DNA of 64,000 nt from Bacteroidales bacterium UBA4772 (lineage in GTDB: Bacteria > Bacteroidota > Bacteroidia > Bacteroidales > VadinHA17). Below, piece after piece: positions 24,028 to 32,836 of this stretch (positions within the stretch are counted from its first letter, which is position 1; the number at the start of each line of letters is the position of its first letter). The DNA lies in NCBI GenBank assembly GCA_002403305.1, contig DHHM01000013.1, positions 163,963 to 227,962 on the forward strand, given 5' to 3'. Below the pieces are notes generated by a model that worked only from the letters and a program-made list of their open reading frames with translations, did no database searches and had not been told where the DNA came from. Both the position numbers and the translations under genes were made by a program.

Positions 24028-24966
24028 ATGAAACATAAAAAATTTATGCTCCCCACACTTCTTATATTTCTTATTACGTCATCTGTCATTGCCCGGGAGC
24101 TTCCGGAAGCCGGAATGCCGGACGAAGGTACCGGAAGCTACATAACCTTTCTGCCCGGCAACATGCCTCTTATAATTTCAATACCCCATGGGGGTTACCT
24201 GATGCCTGATGAGATTCCTGAGCGGCCGTGTGTTAACTGCGCCAAGAACCAGGATATTTTTACCCTTGAGATCGGGCTGGGCATCCGTGATGCCATCCAT
24301 AGAATGACAGGTTATTATCCCTATGTCATAATCAATAACCTTCACCGGACCAGGCTTGACCCTAACCGGAGTATAGAAGAAGCTGCAGACGGAAACCGGA
24401 ATGCCGGGGAGGCATGGCTCCTGTTCCAGGGTTATATTGACAGTGCCAGTGCTCTGGTAACCGGGGAATTTGAAAAGGGACTGTTCATCGATCTCCACGG
24501 TCACAGGCACAAGATCAGGAGGACAGAACTGGGATATCTGCTTTCAGCCGAGGAGCTTCAATTTGACGATGAGATGATGGATGTGGGCACTTTCATTGAA
24601 TTCAGCAGTATCAGGAACCTGGTCAGTACAAATTCCGGGGCACTCTCCTTTTCTCAGCTTTTACGGGGGCCTCTCAGCCTTGGCAGCATGCTCTGTGATC
24701 TCGGGTACTCTGCAGTGCCCAGTTCAGAGATACCCTCTCCGGCACCCGGTGAGCCATATTTCAGCGGCGGATATAATACCACTCGTCATGGGTCGTCAGC
24801 CGGTGGCACAATAGACGGCATACAGGTTGAGCTTGACCTGGATCTCAGAGGTGAACTGTCACGACGTGACAAACTGATTGAGGATCTGTCAAAGGTGCTG
24901 CTTGACTTCCTGAGAACACACTACTTTCCTGATTCCGCTTTTACCCGGTCTGTTGATGCCAGGTGA
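24028..24966 (+). CDS. exported N-formylglutamate amidohydrolase-like enzyme, no T9SS tail
   Basis: A 312-residue paralogue of the T9SS-tagged enzyme at 5877-7046. Signal peptide about 1-22; motifs SIPHGGYLMP, HRTRLDPNRS, FIDLHGHRH and RHGSSAGGTIDGIQVE align with the paralogue, as do ELGYLLSA and SIRNL/SIRSL. It ends right after the catalytic domain, so it should stay in the periplasm while its partner goes to the surface. It is transcribed away from the PGA operon across the shared control region. Likely hydrolyses an amide bond next to glutamate; exact substrate unknown. Confidence 0.8.
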   Translation: MKHKKFMLPTLLIFLITSSVIARELPEAGMPDEGTGSYITFLPGNMPLIISIPHGGYLMPDEIPERPCVNCAKNQDIFTLEIGLGIRDAIHRMTGYYPYVIINNLHRTRLDPNRSIEEAADGNRNAGEAWLLFQGYIDSASALVTGEFEKGLFIDLHGHRHKIRRTELGYLLSAEELQFDDEMMDVGTFIEFSSIRNLVSTNSGALSFSQLLRGPLSLGSMLCDLGYSAVPSSEIPSPAPGEPYFSGGYNTTRHGSSAGGTIDGIQVELDLDLRGELSRRDKLIEDLSKVLLDFLRTHYFPDSAFTRSVDAR

Positions 24967-25024
24967 AAAATAGCAGCCGGGTCCCTGCCGTACATCCAAA
25001 TTTGCAAAACGGGATTGTTTTTCC

Positions 25025-25052
25025 TTGAAATTAATTATTATATTTACGTTTG
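25025..25052 (+). promoter_or_regulatory. promoter upstream of the LytTR regulator
   Basis: TTG (25025-25027), 17 bases, then TACGTTTG (25045-25052), a match to the Bacteroidota TAnnTTTG -7 box. It leaves a leader of roughly 145 bases before the regulator start. Confidence 0.45.
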
Positions 25053-25201
25053 GATTGTATGAAACTGGTTCTATTTGATTTGGATAGAATAGAAGCTGTA
25101 AATCAAATACTTAATCGTCATTTCTTCAACCTGTAGAATGGAGGAAAGAGTTTTTATCATATTTCTGTTGCCCGCTAACAATTTCAACCTAAGCGTTTGT
25201 A

Positions 25202-25912
25202 ATGAATTGTATAATTGTTGATGACGACCCCGTATGGCTCAGAACCCTGGAGGAGTTTGTAGGCAAGTCAGCATCCCTGACCCTGGTGGGGAGCTTCAGC
25301 GACTCACTGTCGGCCCGTAATCTTCTGATGTCGCAGCGGGATATCGAACTGATTTTTCTCGATATCCAAATGCCGGAGATGGATGGCTTTGACTTTCTCT
25401 CAAGCCTGGAAAAGCCGCCTCACATTATCTTCGTATCGGGAAGCGAGGAGCATGCCTACAAGGCCTTCAACTACAACGGCATTGACTATCTCCTCAAGCC
25501 TATCAGTTACCCCCGCTTCTGCAGGGCAGTGGAGAAGATCATGAAGTACTACGCCCCTCGTAAGGCGCCGTCAACAGTGGGCGAAGAGGAGATATTCATC
25601 AAGAAGGCCTCATCGCTGGTTAGGTTGAAACTCAAGGAGATACTCTATGTAGAGGCCCTCGAGAACTACGTGAGCGTCATCACCCGCGACGAGAAATACA
25701 CCATTCATTTTACCATGAGGGCCATAGAGCAGCAACTCCCCTCTGAGCTTTTTGTGAGGATTCACCGTTCATACCTTGTCAATAAGAGTGTGATCAGGTC
25801 GATCAGCGAAAACAGCCTGACGATCGCCATAGGCAATACCCCGAAAATCCTGCCCGTCGGAAAGTCATACCGTGACGGGATCATGAACTACATCAACATA
25901 ATGACGCGTTGA
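25202..25912 (+). CDS. LytTR-family response regulator
   Basis: A 236-residue regulator. Receiver domain about 1-118 with acidic pair DDDP, phospho-acceptor Asp in IFLDIQMPEMDG and lysine in YLLKPISY; LytTR DNA-binding domain about 135-235 (LKEILYVEALENYVSV, FVRIHRSYLVNKS). No kinase gene is adjacent. Its TGA is followed immediately by the ATG of the aminotransferase gene, so the two are co-transcribed and probably translationally coupled, an unusual partnership. Confidence 0.92.
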   Translation: MNCIIVDDDPVWLRTLEEFVGKSASLTLVGSFSDSLSARNLLMSQRDIELIFLDIQMPEMDGFDFLSSLEKPPHIIFVSGSEEHAYKAFNYNGIDYLLKPISYPRFCRAVEKIMKYYAPRKAPSTVGEEEIFIKKASSLVRLKLKEILYVEALENYVSVITRDEKYTIHFTMRAIEQQLPSELFVRIHRSYLVNKSVIRSISENSLTIAIGNTPKILPVGKSYRDGIMNYINIMTR

Positions 25913-27109
25913 ATGCCCTCGCTGAGGCAACTCTTCCTTGAACATATCGGTCAGACCTCTCCCTCACCACTGATGCTTGAAATTGAGAGGGCGGAAGGTT
26001 CATTTCTCTACGGCAGCGACGGGAAAGATTATCTTGACCTTATCTCCGGCGTCTCGGTAAGCAACACCGGCCACAGGCACCCCGCAGTGGTAGCCGCCGT
26101 GAAGGAGCAGGCAGACAGGTACATGCATCTCATGGTCTACGGCGAGGTGGTACAGAGTCCGCAGGTACGCTATGCCGCACGCCTTGCCTCGCTACTGCCC
26201 TCCTCCCTGGGATCGGTATTCTTTGTCAACTCAGGCAGCGAAGCCATCGAAGGTGCATTAAAACTCGCACGCAGATATACAGGCAGGAATGAGATTATCT
26301 ACTTCGGCAATGCATACCACGGCTCCACCACCGGAGCCCTGAGTGTGCAGGGATCGGAACTGTACCGCAATGCCTTCAGACCACTGATGCCCTCCACAAC
26401 CATGGCTGAGTTCAACAGCCATGCAGCGGCGGAGATGATAACGGGCAATACTGCCGCCGTGCTCGTTGAGCCGGTGCAGGCAGAAGCCGGGGTGATACAG
26501 CCGCGCGACAGCTTTCTTGAGGGACTCCGCAATGCCTGCCACAGACATGGTGCCATGCTCATATTTGACGAGGTGCAGACAGGTTTCGGACGTACTGGCA
26601 GCCTCTTCTCACTCCTCAGGTATGACGTAACACCTGACATCCTGGTGCTGGCCAAAGCACTGGGGGGAGGGATGCCCCTGGGAGCTTTTATCTCCTCCGC
26701 AGAGATAATGTCTTCACTGACACATGACCCCTCCCTCGGACATATAACAACCTTCGGTGGACACCCGGTCTGCTGTGCTGCAGGACTGGCATCACTGGAG
26801 GTGATAGTGGCAGAGAGGCTGGCAGAAAAGGCCGTGATGAAGGAACAGCTCCTGAGAAGTGAGCTGGCCGGAATGCCGTTCAAAGAGATAAGGGGAGAAG
26901 GACTCCTCCTTGCCGTCGTTCCCGAACAACCGGAGATCATCCCGGCCATGGTGGCACAAGCCCCCGGGCACGGACTGCTGCTCGACTATTTTCTCTTCTG
27001 CGATACTGCTTTCCGCATTGCCCCGCCGCTTACTATCACTGACGACGAGATCCGCCTTGCCTGCTACCGTCTGAAAAATCTGTATCAGGCAGTTGTTAGC
27101 AGGCAGTAG
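25913..27109 (+). CDS. class III PLP-dependent aminotransferase
   Basis: A 398-residue fold-type I aminotransferase of the acetylornithine/ornithine/4-aminobutyrate group. Cofactor-site motifs: NSGSEAIEGALKLARRYTG, IFDEVQTGFGRTG, and the Schiff-base lysine in LVLAKALGGGMPLGAF. It has the usual length. Enzymes of this group usually exchange an omega- or alpha-amino group with 2-oxoglutarate/glutamate. The exact substrate cannot be chosen by eye. It directly follows a LytTR regulator and lies next to the polyglutamate locus, so a link to glutamate metabolism is possible. Confidence 0.85.
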   Translation: MPSLRQLFLEHIGQTSPSPLMLEIERAEGSFLYGSDGKDYLDLISGVSVSNTGHRHPAVVAAVKEQADRYMHLMVYGEVVQSPQVRYAARLASLLPSSLGSVFFVNSGSEAIEGALKLARRYTGRNEIIYFGNAYHGSTTGALSVQGSELYRNAFRPLMPSTTMAEFNSHAAAEMITGNTAAVLVEPVQAEAGVIQPRDSFLEGLRNACHRHGAMLIFDEVQTGFGRTGSLFSLLRYDVTPDILVLAKALGGGMPLGAFISSAEIMSSLTHDPSLGHITTFGGHPVCCAAGLASLEVIVAERLAEKAVMKEQLLRSELAGMPFKEIRGEGLLLAVVPEQPEIIPAMVAQAPGHGLLLDYFLFCDTAFRIAPPLTITDDEIRLACYRLKNLYQAVVSRQ

Positions 27110-27151
27110 TCCAGTCGGCAGCCCTCAGTCCTCAGTATCAGGTTATGCACT

Positions 27152-27219
27152 GACTGCCGACTGCTGACTGCCGACTGCCGACTGCTGACTGCCGACTGCC
27201 GACTGCCGACTGCCGACTG
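27152..27219. repeat. heptamer minisatellite GACTGCC
   Basis: Nine tandem heptamers (GACTGCC, with GACTGCT at two positions) fill 27152-27214, followed by GACTG. An inverted copy of the core, CAGTCGGCAG, sits at 27112-27121 just behind the aminotransferase stop, so the transcript could fold. The core ACTGCCGACTG is shared with the 13-mer array at 38625-38733. Confidence 0.9.
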
Positions 27220-27300
27220 AATACTGACACCTTGTCATAGTTTCTGCCTCGGCACGCACTTTGTTTATCAGTGGCAGACTAATCAAGAAAACAATATCAG

Positions 27301-29352
27301 ATGGAAAAGGGTAAAATTGGAGTCACTACCGAGAACATCTTTCCGGTCATTAAGAAATTTCTCTATTCAGATCATGAAATCTTCCTGAGGGAGCTCGTCT
27401 CCAACGCCGTGGATGCCACACAGAAGCTTAAGACGCTGGCCTCCGCCGGTGAATTCAAGGGTGAACTGGGCGAACTGCAGGTGCAGGTGAGCTTCGACAA
27501 CAAGAAGAAAACCATTACCGTGTCAGACAACGGCGTAGGAATGAGCGGGGAGGAGATAGACAAATATCTCAACCAGATAGCCTTCTCAAGTGCCAACGAG
27601 TTCCTCGACAAATACAAGGACCAGGCCAGCGGCCTGATCGGCCAGTTCGGGCTGGGATTCTATTCGTCATTCATGGTCTCCGACAGGGTTGAGGTGATCT
27701 CTAAGTCATACCGTGAAGATGAACCTGTAGTGAAATGGACATGCGACGGAAGTCCCGAATATTCACTGGAAGAGACGGTGAGAGAGAGGCAGGGCACCGA
27801 TGTGATACTGCACATCGACAAGGATTCCAAGGAATTTCTGGATGAGAACAGGCTGGAGGGCCTCCTGAAAAAGTACTGCAGGTTTCTTCCCGTGCCAGTC
27901 CAGTTCGGCAATGAGAAGGAGTGGAAGGACGGCAAGATGGTCGACACCGGCAAGCCGAAGATTATCAACAACACGCAGCCGGCATGGACACGCAAGCCCG
28001 CAGAGCTGAAGGACGAAGACTACAGCAATTTCTATCGCGAACTGTACCCGATGGGAGAGGAGCCTCTCTTTAACATCCATCTTAACGTCGACTATCCCTT
28101 CAAGCTTACAGGGATACTTTACTTCCCGAAAATCCGCAACAACTTTGAAATTCAGAAGAACAAGATACAGCTCTACTGCAACCAGGTCTATGTAACTGAC
28201 TCCGTCGAAGGTATCGTGCCTGAGTTCCTGACCCTGCTGCATGGAGTAATAGACTCGCCTGATATCCCTCTCAACGTTTCCAGGAGTTATCTGCAGAGCG
28301 ACTCCAGTGTTAAGAAGATCTCTGGCCACATAACCAAAAAGGTGGCAGACAGACTTGCAGATATCTTCAAGAAGGACCGTGAGAACTTCGAAAAGAAATG
28401 GGATGACCTTAAGCTCTTTATTGAATACGGAATGATCACCGAAGAGAAGTTCTTTGAGAAGGTCTCCAAATTTGCTCTCTATAAAAACAGTGACGGCAAA
28501 TACTTTACGCTCGAGGAGTATGATAAGATCATTAAAGAGAGCCAGACTGACAAGGACCAGTCGCTGATACATCTCTATACCACTGACCCTGTGGCTCAGC
28601 ACACCTATGTGGCCAAGGCAGCCGACAAGGGATACGATGTGCTGGTGCTTGACGGACAGCTTGACACGCACCTCATCAACACCCTGGAGTCTAAGGATCC
28701 TTCATCGAAGTTCGTGAGGGTTGACAGTGACGTGATCGAGAAGCTCATCAGGAAGGATGAGAGCCACACTTCAAAGCTTACCCAGGCACAGTCGGATGAT
28801 CTGGCGAAGCTATTCCGCAGTCAGATTGCCGACAGTGACAAGGCCCATTTTCAGGTCAGGGCTGAGAGTCTTGACGAGAATGACCTTCCGCTGGTTATCA
28901 CCCAGAGTGAGTTTATGCGCAGGATGAAGGATATGGCTCAGTTTGGTGGCGGCTACTCTTTCTACGGCGAGATGCCCGACAGCTTTGACCTGGTGCTGAA
29001 TACCAACCACCCGCGTGTTGTGGCGCTGGCCGAAGACCTGGAGAAGGAGCACGCTGACGAGCTGAAGAAGAACAGTGCAGGCATAGAAAAGACAAAGGTT
29101 GAGATTGAATTTATGGAGAAGGAGCACAGCAAGAAGAAGCCGGAGGAGGTGCCCACGGTTGAGAAGGATGACCTGGAGAGGCTGAGGGGTGAGCTGAATC
29201 AGCTTGAGGAGAAGAGGAAGAGCATTCTGTCTGGCTTCGGTGAGGAGCATAAGACTGTAAAGCAGCTGATTGACCTGGCCATGCTTGCCAACAACATGCT
29301 CAAGGGAGAGGCACTGAGCGCTTTTGTAAAGCGAAGCATCAGCCTCCTCTAG
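27301..29352 (+). CDS. htpG: molecular chaperone HtpG (Hsp90)
   Basis: A 683-residue bacterial Hsp90. The N-terminal GHKL ATPase has FLRELVSNAVDA, DNGVGM and GQFGLGFYSSFMV; the middle domain contains LNVSRSYLQ; the C-terminal part is the dimerisation domain. Somewhat longer than E. coli HtpG (624), as usual in Bacteroidota, with a charged lysine/glutamate-rich segment around 590-640. ATP-dependent folding of cytosolic clients. Followed by a clear terminator, so probably a single-gene unit. Confidence 0.97.
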   Translation: MEKGKIGVTTENIFPVIKKFLYSDHEIFLRELVSNAVDATQKLKTLASAGEFKGELGELQVQVSFDNKKKTITVSDNGVGMSGEEIDKYLNQIAFSSANEFLDKYKDQASGLIGQFGLGFYSSFMVSDRVEVISKSYREDEPVVKWTCDGSPEYSLEETVRERQGTDVILHIDKDSKEFLDENRLEGLLKKYCRFLPVPVQFGNEKEWKDGKMVDTGKPKIINNTQPAWTRKPAELKDEDYSNFYRELYPMGEEPLFNIHLNVDYPFKLTGILYFPKIRNNFEIQKNKIQLYCNQVYVTDSVEGIVPEFLTLLHGVIDSPDIPLNVSRSYLQSDSSVKKISGHITKKVADRLADIFKKDRENFEKKWDDLKLFIEYGMITEEKFFEKVSKFALYKNSDGKYFTLEEYDKIIKESQTDKDQSLIHLYTTDPVAQHTYVAKAADKGYDVLVLDGQLDTHLINTLESKDPSSKFVRVDSDVIEKLIRKDESHTSKLTQAQSDDLAKLFRSQIADSDKAHFQVRAESLDENDLPLVITQSEFMRRMKDMAQFGGGYSFYGEMPDSFDLVLNTNHPRVVALAEDLEKEHADELKKNSAGIEKTKVEIEFMEKEHSKKKPEEVPTVEKDDLERLRGELNQLEEKRKSILSGFGEEHKTVKQLIDLAMLANNMLKGEALSAFVKRSISLL

Positions 29353-29385
29353 AAGCATACCATATATATCACTATCAGTCCATAT

Positions 29386-29411
29386 GACGCCCGGTGCGGG
29401 CGTCTTTTTTT
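29386..29411 (+). terminator. terminator of htpG
   Basis: GACGCCCG-GTG-CGGGCGTC followed by seven T, 33 bases after the htpG stop. Confidence 0.9.
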
Positions 29412-29513
29412 CTGCCCTGCCATTTCCGGGCAAAAATTTCTGTAGGGGTTCACGGCCGGAGACCGGCCTGCGCGACTGTCACTGTTCTCCCGGTTGCGGG
29501 CCGGCCAGTCATG

Positions 29514-30038
29514 CTAGCCCATAATCCGGGCTATCTCTGCCTTGATATAGGCTATAGCGATTTTTGTCGGCTCTGCATCCATCTCCATCACCTCCTCCAG
29601 GAGCAGCCTCGAGAGCTCCTCTCCGGTGGCTGTTGGAGGGAGTTGTGAGGCCACGCTGTTTACCAGCCTGACAACCGTCCCGCGCGCATTCTTTACCATC
29701 TCCCAGGCCTCATTTGTAATATAGATCTGCTGTGAAAGATTGTGCTCATATTCACTCCTGACCCCGGTGACGAGGGCTGACTGCAGCTGCTGTGCAGTCA
29801 TATCCGGCCGGGCTGTGCGCATGATGAGCGACTCAGGAGTGATGCGCTCCAGGAACAACACCACCCTCTCATAGGCCTGCAGTCGTACCGGCGTGATCGT
29901 CTGTACTGTCTGCAGCAGCAGATCCTGTCTCCGCTGCTCCTGATCGTCGCGCAGTATGCTTCGTATGACAAGCCATGCCGTGAGCATCACCAGCAGCGCA
30001 GGAAGGAATATCTTGAGTAACTCCATGAAGGTTTCCAT
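29514..30038 (-). CDS. conserved membrane-anchored protein of unknown function
   Basis: A 174-residue protein with one N-terminal membrane helix (about 6-27) followed by a helical cytosolic domain (RLQAYERVVLFLERITP, EYEHNLSQQIYITNEAWEMV). The pattern is typical of a small conserved Bacteroidota family of unknown function; I cannot name it with certainty (possibly DUF7935). Convergent with htpG and divergent from the class I aminotransferase gene. No catalytic motif seen. Confidence 0.7.
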   Translation of the reverse strand: METFMELLKIFLPALLVMLTAWLVIRSILRDDQEQRRQDLLLQTVQTITPVRLQAYERVVLFLERITPESLIMRTARPDMTAQQLQSALVTGVRSEYEHNLSQQIYITNEAWEMVKNARGTVVRLVNSVASQLPPTATGEELSRLLLEEVMEMDAEPTKIAIAYIKAEIARIMG

Positions 30039-30189
30039 TGTTACGGTAGTTTATGATCTTATGCGGTGCAAATTAATCAATTTTTCAGCCTTGAAACGGT
30101 GTTGCACCCTGTTATAATCCCTTTTCTTTTTCACTTTTAACAATTACATTTGGCCTTTTCCCAAACGACATTAACAAAAACCTGACATT

Positions 30190-31383
30190 ATGGAGCATAT
30201 CAGCAGGAGGGTTAAGGCTCTCTCGGTATCACAAACCCTGGCAATGGCACAGAAGAGCCGCGAGCTGAAGGAACAGGGTATTGACGTTATTAACCTCAGC
30301 CTCGGCGAGCCTGACTTCAACACCCCTGATGACATCAAGGATGCCGCAAAGAAGGCCATTGACGACAACTACTCCTTCTATCCCCCGGTACCCGGATACG
30401 GCGACCTGCGCGAAGCCATTACCCGCAAGTTCAGGGAGGAGAACGGACTGGATTACACTCCTGATCAGATAGTGGTGTCAGCAGGAGGGAAGCACACTCT
30501 TATTAATATCCTCATTTCGGTTGTCGATCCTGGAGAAGAGGTGATTCTTCTCGCCCCTTACTGGGTCAGTTATCTTGACCAGATCATATTCTCGGAAGGC
30601 AAGCCGGTGATAATACATACATCCATAGAGAGCGACTTCAAGGTTACTCCCGCACAGCTCGAGGCGGCTATCACTCCACGTACCCGGGTCCTGATATTTA
30701 ATTCGCCATCAAACCCCACAGGCATGGTCTACACGAAAGATGAGATGGCAGCACTGGTCAGAGTACTGGATAAACACCCCGAAATACTTGTCATCTCGGA
30801 TGAGATCTACGAACACATAACCTTCTCGGGATCGCATATAAGTCTCGCCTCCTTCCCTTCAATCACCGACAGGGTTGCGACCGTCAACGGTGTCTCAAAA
30901 GGGTATGCCATGACCGGATGGAGAATAGGTTACATGGGGGCCCCGCTATGGCTTGCCAAAGCATGCAACAAGCTACAGGGTCAGTTCACCTCCGGCGTCT
31001 GCTCCATAGCCCAGAGAGCCGCACTGGCAGCGGTGACTTCGAAGAGCGACTCAAAGGAGAAGATGCGCGAGGCCTTTCTGCGCCGCAGGGACCTGATATG
31101 CAGGCTGCTTGGCGAGATACCGGGACTTAAGGTGAGAGTACCCCAGGGAGCATTTTATGTCATGCCTGACATAAGCAATTTCCTTGGCAAGAGTTATAAC
31201 GGCAGGGTGATAAGGAACGCCGATGACCTCACCTTCTTCCTTTTGGAGGAGGGCAGGGTGGCGATGGTCAGTGGCAGCGCCTTCGGGGCCGACAACTGCA
31301 TAAGGATATCCTACGCCACCTCTGACGAACGTATTACCGAAGCCGTCCGCCGTATCAAAGAGGCACTGGCAAAGCTGAACTGA
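30190..31383 (+). CDS. class I PLP-dependent aminotransferase (aspartate aminotransferase-like)
   Basis: A 397-residue enzyme with N-terminal LSLGEPDFNTPDDI, SNPTGMVY, the tyrosine in VISDEIYEHI, the Schiff-base lysine in VNGVSKGYAMTGWRIGY, and the carboxylate-binding Arg in CIRISYATS near the C-terminus. These are the marks of the class I-gamma aspartate aminotransferase group. Transfers an amino group between aspartate (or a similar amino acid) and 2-oxoglutarate in the cytosol. Single gene with its own upstream region. Confidence 0.9.
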   Translation: MEHISRRVKALSVSQTLAMAQKSRELKEQGIDVINLSLGEPDFNTPDDIKDAAKKAIDDNYSFYPPVPGYGDLREAITRKFREENGLDYTPDQIVVSAGGKHTLINILISVVDPGEEVILLAPYWVSYLDQIIFSEGKPVIIHTSIESDFKVTPAQLEAAITPRTRVLIFNSPSNPTGMVYTKDEMAALVRVLDKHPEILVISDEIYEHITFSGSHISLASFPSITDRVATVNGVSKGYAMTGWRIGYMGAPLWLAKACNKLQGQFTSGVCSIAQRAALAAVTSKSDSKEKMREAFLRRRDLICRLLGEIPGLKVRVPQGAFYVMPDISNFLGKSYNGRVIRNADDLTFFLLEEGRVAMVSGSAFGADNCIRISYATSDERITEAVRRIKEALAKLN

Positions 31384-31476
31384 CTCATTCCTGACAACAA
31401 TTAAGAGACCCTCGGCTCACAGTGCTTGTGAAGGTTGACCTTCAGCACTGTCTGACATCAGAGACCTTAACAAACC

Positions 31477-31501
31477 AGAGCCGCATCAGCTATGCGGCTC
31501 T
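31477..31501. terminator. shared terminator between convergent genes
   Basis: A 10-bp perfect stem (AGAGCCGCAT / ATGCGGCTCT) with a 5-base loop, followed on the plus strand by GCCGTTTT. It lies between the aminotransferase and the convergent nitroreductase gene. The T-run is short, so the efficiency is uncertain. Confidence 0.5.
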
Positions 31502-31508
31502 GCCGTTT

Positions 31509-32060
31509 TCAGTACCTGTTGAATGTTATGACCTCATCCGGCAGCTTGCGCATTTTTTCCCTCAGCCGGTTATCTGTATAACCGACGGAGATGACCAGCT
31601 CAACCTTCTTCGGTGACGGTATTCCCAGCGCCTTTTTGATCTTCTTCTGGTCAAACCATCCGAGGATGCATGTGCCCAGTCCTTCGGCCGTGGCCTGGTA
31701 AACCATCGAGGCGGCAGCGATGCCGATGTCAATCAGGGAGTAATCCATCTGCTTGATGAGGTCACCGGCCCTGGAGCTGAGGTTGGATTTCTCGCGCACA
31801 ACAACAATGAGTACCGGAGCCTGCCGGACAAAGAGGTTCATGCGCAGTATCTCGGACTCCGTGGCTGCAGTCACCTCCTCCCTGACAGCCGGGTCATCCA
31901 CAACAATGAAATGCCAGGGCTGTCCGTTGCAGGCCGAGGGTGCAAGCCGTCCGGCCTCGGTGATCCTCACGATCTTATCCCTCTCAACTGGCGTGTCAAG
32001 ATATTTCCTCTCACTCTGCCTGCTCTTAAGCAGGTCGAGCATCCCATTACCGTCGGTCAT
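31509..32060 (-). CDS. nitroreductase-family flavoprotein
   Basis: A 183-residue nitroreductase with SRQSERKYLDTPVE at the N-terminus (FMN phosphate binding), RLAPSACNGQPWHFIVV, and GLGTCILGWF near residue 135. The length is typical of the compact FMN-dependent oxidoreductases using NAD(P)H. It starts 16 bases after the rubrerythrin stop, so the pair is likely one redox/oxidative-stress unit. Physiological substrate unknown. Confidence 0.88.
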   Translation of the reverse strand: MTDGNGMLDLLKSRQSERKYLDTPVERDKIVRITEAGRLAPSACNGQPWHFIVVDDPAVREEVTAATESEILRMNLFVRQAPVLIVVVREKSNLSSRAGDLIKQMDYSLIDIGIAAASMVYQATAEGLGTCILGWFDQKKIKKALGIPSPKKVELVISVGYTDNRLREKMRKLPDEVITFNRY

Positions 32061-32076
32061 TGCGCGAAGTCAACAA

Positions 32077-32652
32077 TCAATAGTTCTGTGCAAACTCCTC
32101 GCTGTAATTAAAGGGATGGAGGCATGCCGGGCAGTTTTTCAGCGGCCTGGTGCCAAAGTGTACGTATCCGCACTTGCGGCAATACCAGAAGATCTTCTCC
32201 TCACGTTCAAAGACCCTGTTTCCCATCACGCTGGCCAGCAGCTTCCTGTAACGCTCCTCGTGAACCTTCTCGGCTGCCGAAATGGCCTTGAAGCAGGTGG
32301 CTATCTCCTTGAAGCCCTCCTCTGCTGCTACCCTGGCAAACTCGGGATAGAGTTCAGCCCACTCCTCATGCTCACCATCGGCTGCTGCCTCCAGGTTCTC
32401 ACTGGTGGTGCCTGTCCTGCCGGCCGGGTAGGCGGCGGTGATCTCCAGCATGCCCCCCTCCAGGTAACTGAAGAAACGCTTGGCGTGCTGCTGCTCCTGG
32501 AGCGCAGTCTCCAGGAAGATGGCTGCTATCTGCTCATAGCCCTCTTCCTTTGCCACCTTGGCTGCAAATTCATAACGGTTCTTTGCCTGTGACTCCCCGG
32601 CAAACGCCTTGAGGAGATTTTGCTCGGTGCGGGTTCCTTTTATACTTTCCAT
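32077..32652 (-). CDS. rubrerythrin
   Basis: A 191-residue protein with an N-terminal ferritin-like diiron domain (FAGESQAKNRYEFAA, ETALQEQQHAKRF, EKVHEERY) and a C-terminal rubredoxin-type iron site (YCRKCGYVHFG, NCPACLHP; two CxxC pairs). Classic rubrerythrin layout and length. Reduces hydrogen peroxide in anaerobes, consistent with an oxygen-sensitive host. Upstream of and probably co-transcribed with the nitroreductase gene. Confidence 0.95.
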   Translation of the reverse strand: MESIKGTRTEQNLLKAFAGESQAKNRYEFAAKVAKEEGYEQIAAIFLETALQEQQHAKRFFSYLEGGMLEITAAYPAGRTGTTSENLEAAADGEHEEWAELYPEFARVAAEEGFKEIATCFKAISAAEKVHEERYRKLLASVMGNRVFEREEKIFWYCRKCGYVHFGTRPLKNCPACLHPFNYSEEFAQNY

Positions 32653-32836
32653 ATTTCTTCTTTAAAGTTGTGTTTTAGATTATCCGGCCTAAAAATAGCA
32701 TAATTCTTTAAACTGGAGATGGACCCTGATGGTCATCTTTATCACAATGCTCTGTATGGAACCTGATAGATCAGACAGATACAGTCGCTCTTTTGCTTTT
32801 GCTCTCTGCTGACCTTGATTGGTCGGCCAGCAATAG

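Noticed and set aside
25059..25136. 25-residue ORF in the leader of the LytTR regulator
   Set aside because: It starts MKLVLFDLDRIE and is open, but is too short to judge and lies in AT-rich leader sequence; no evidence for a leader peptide.
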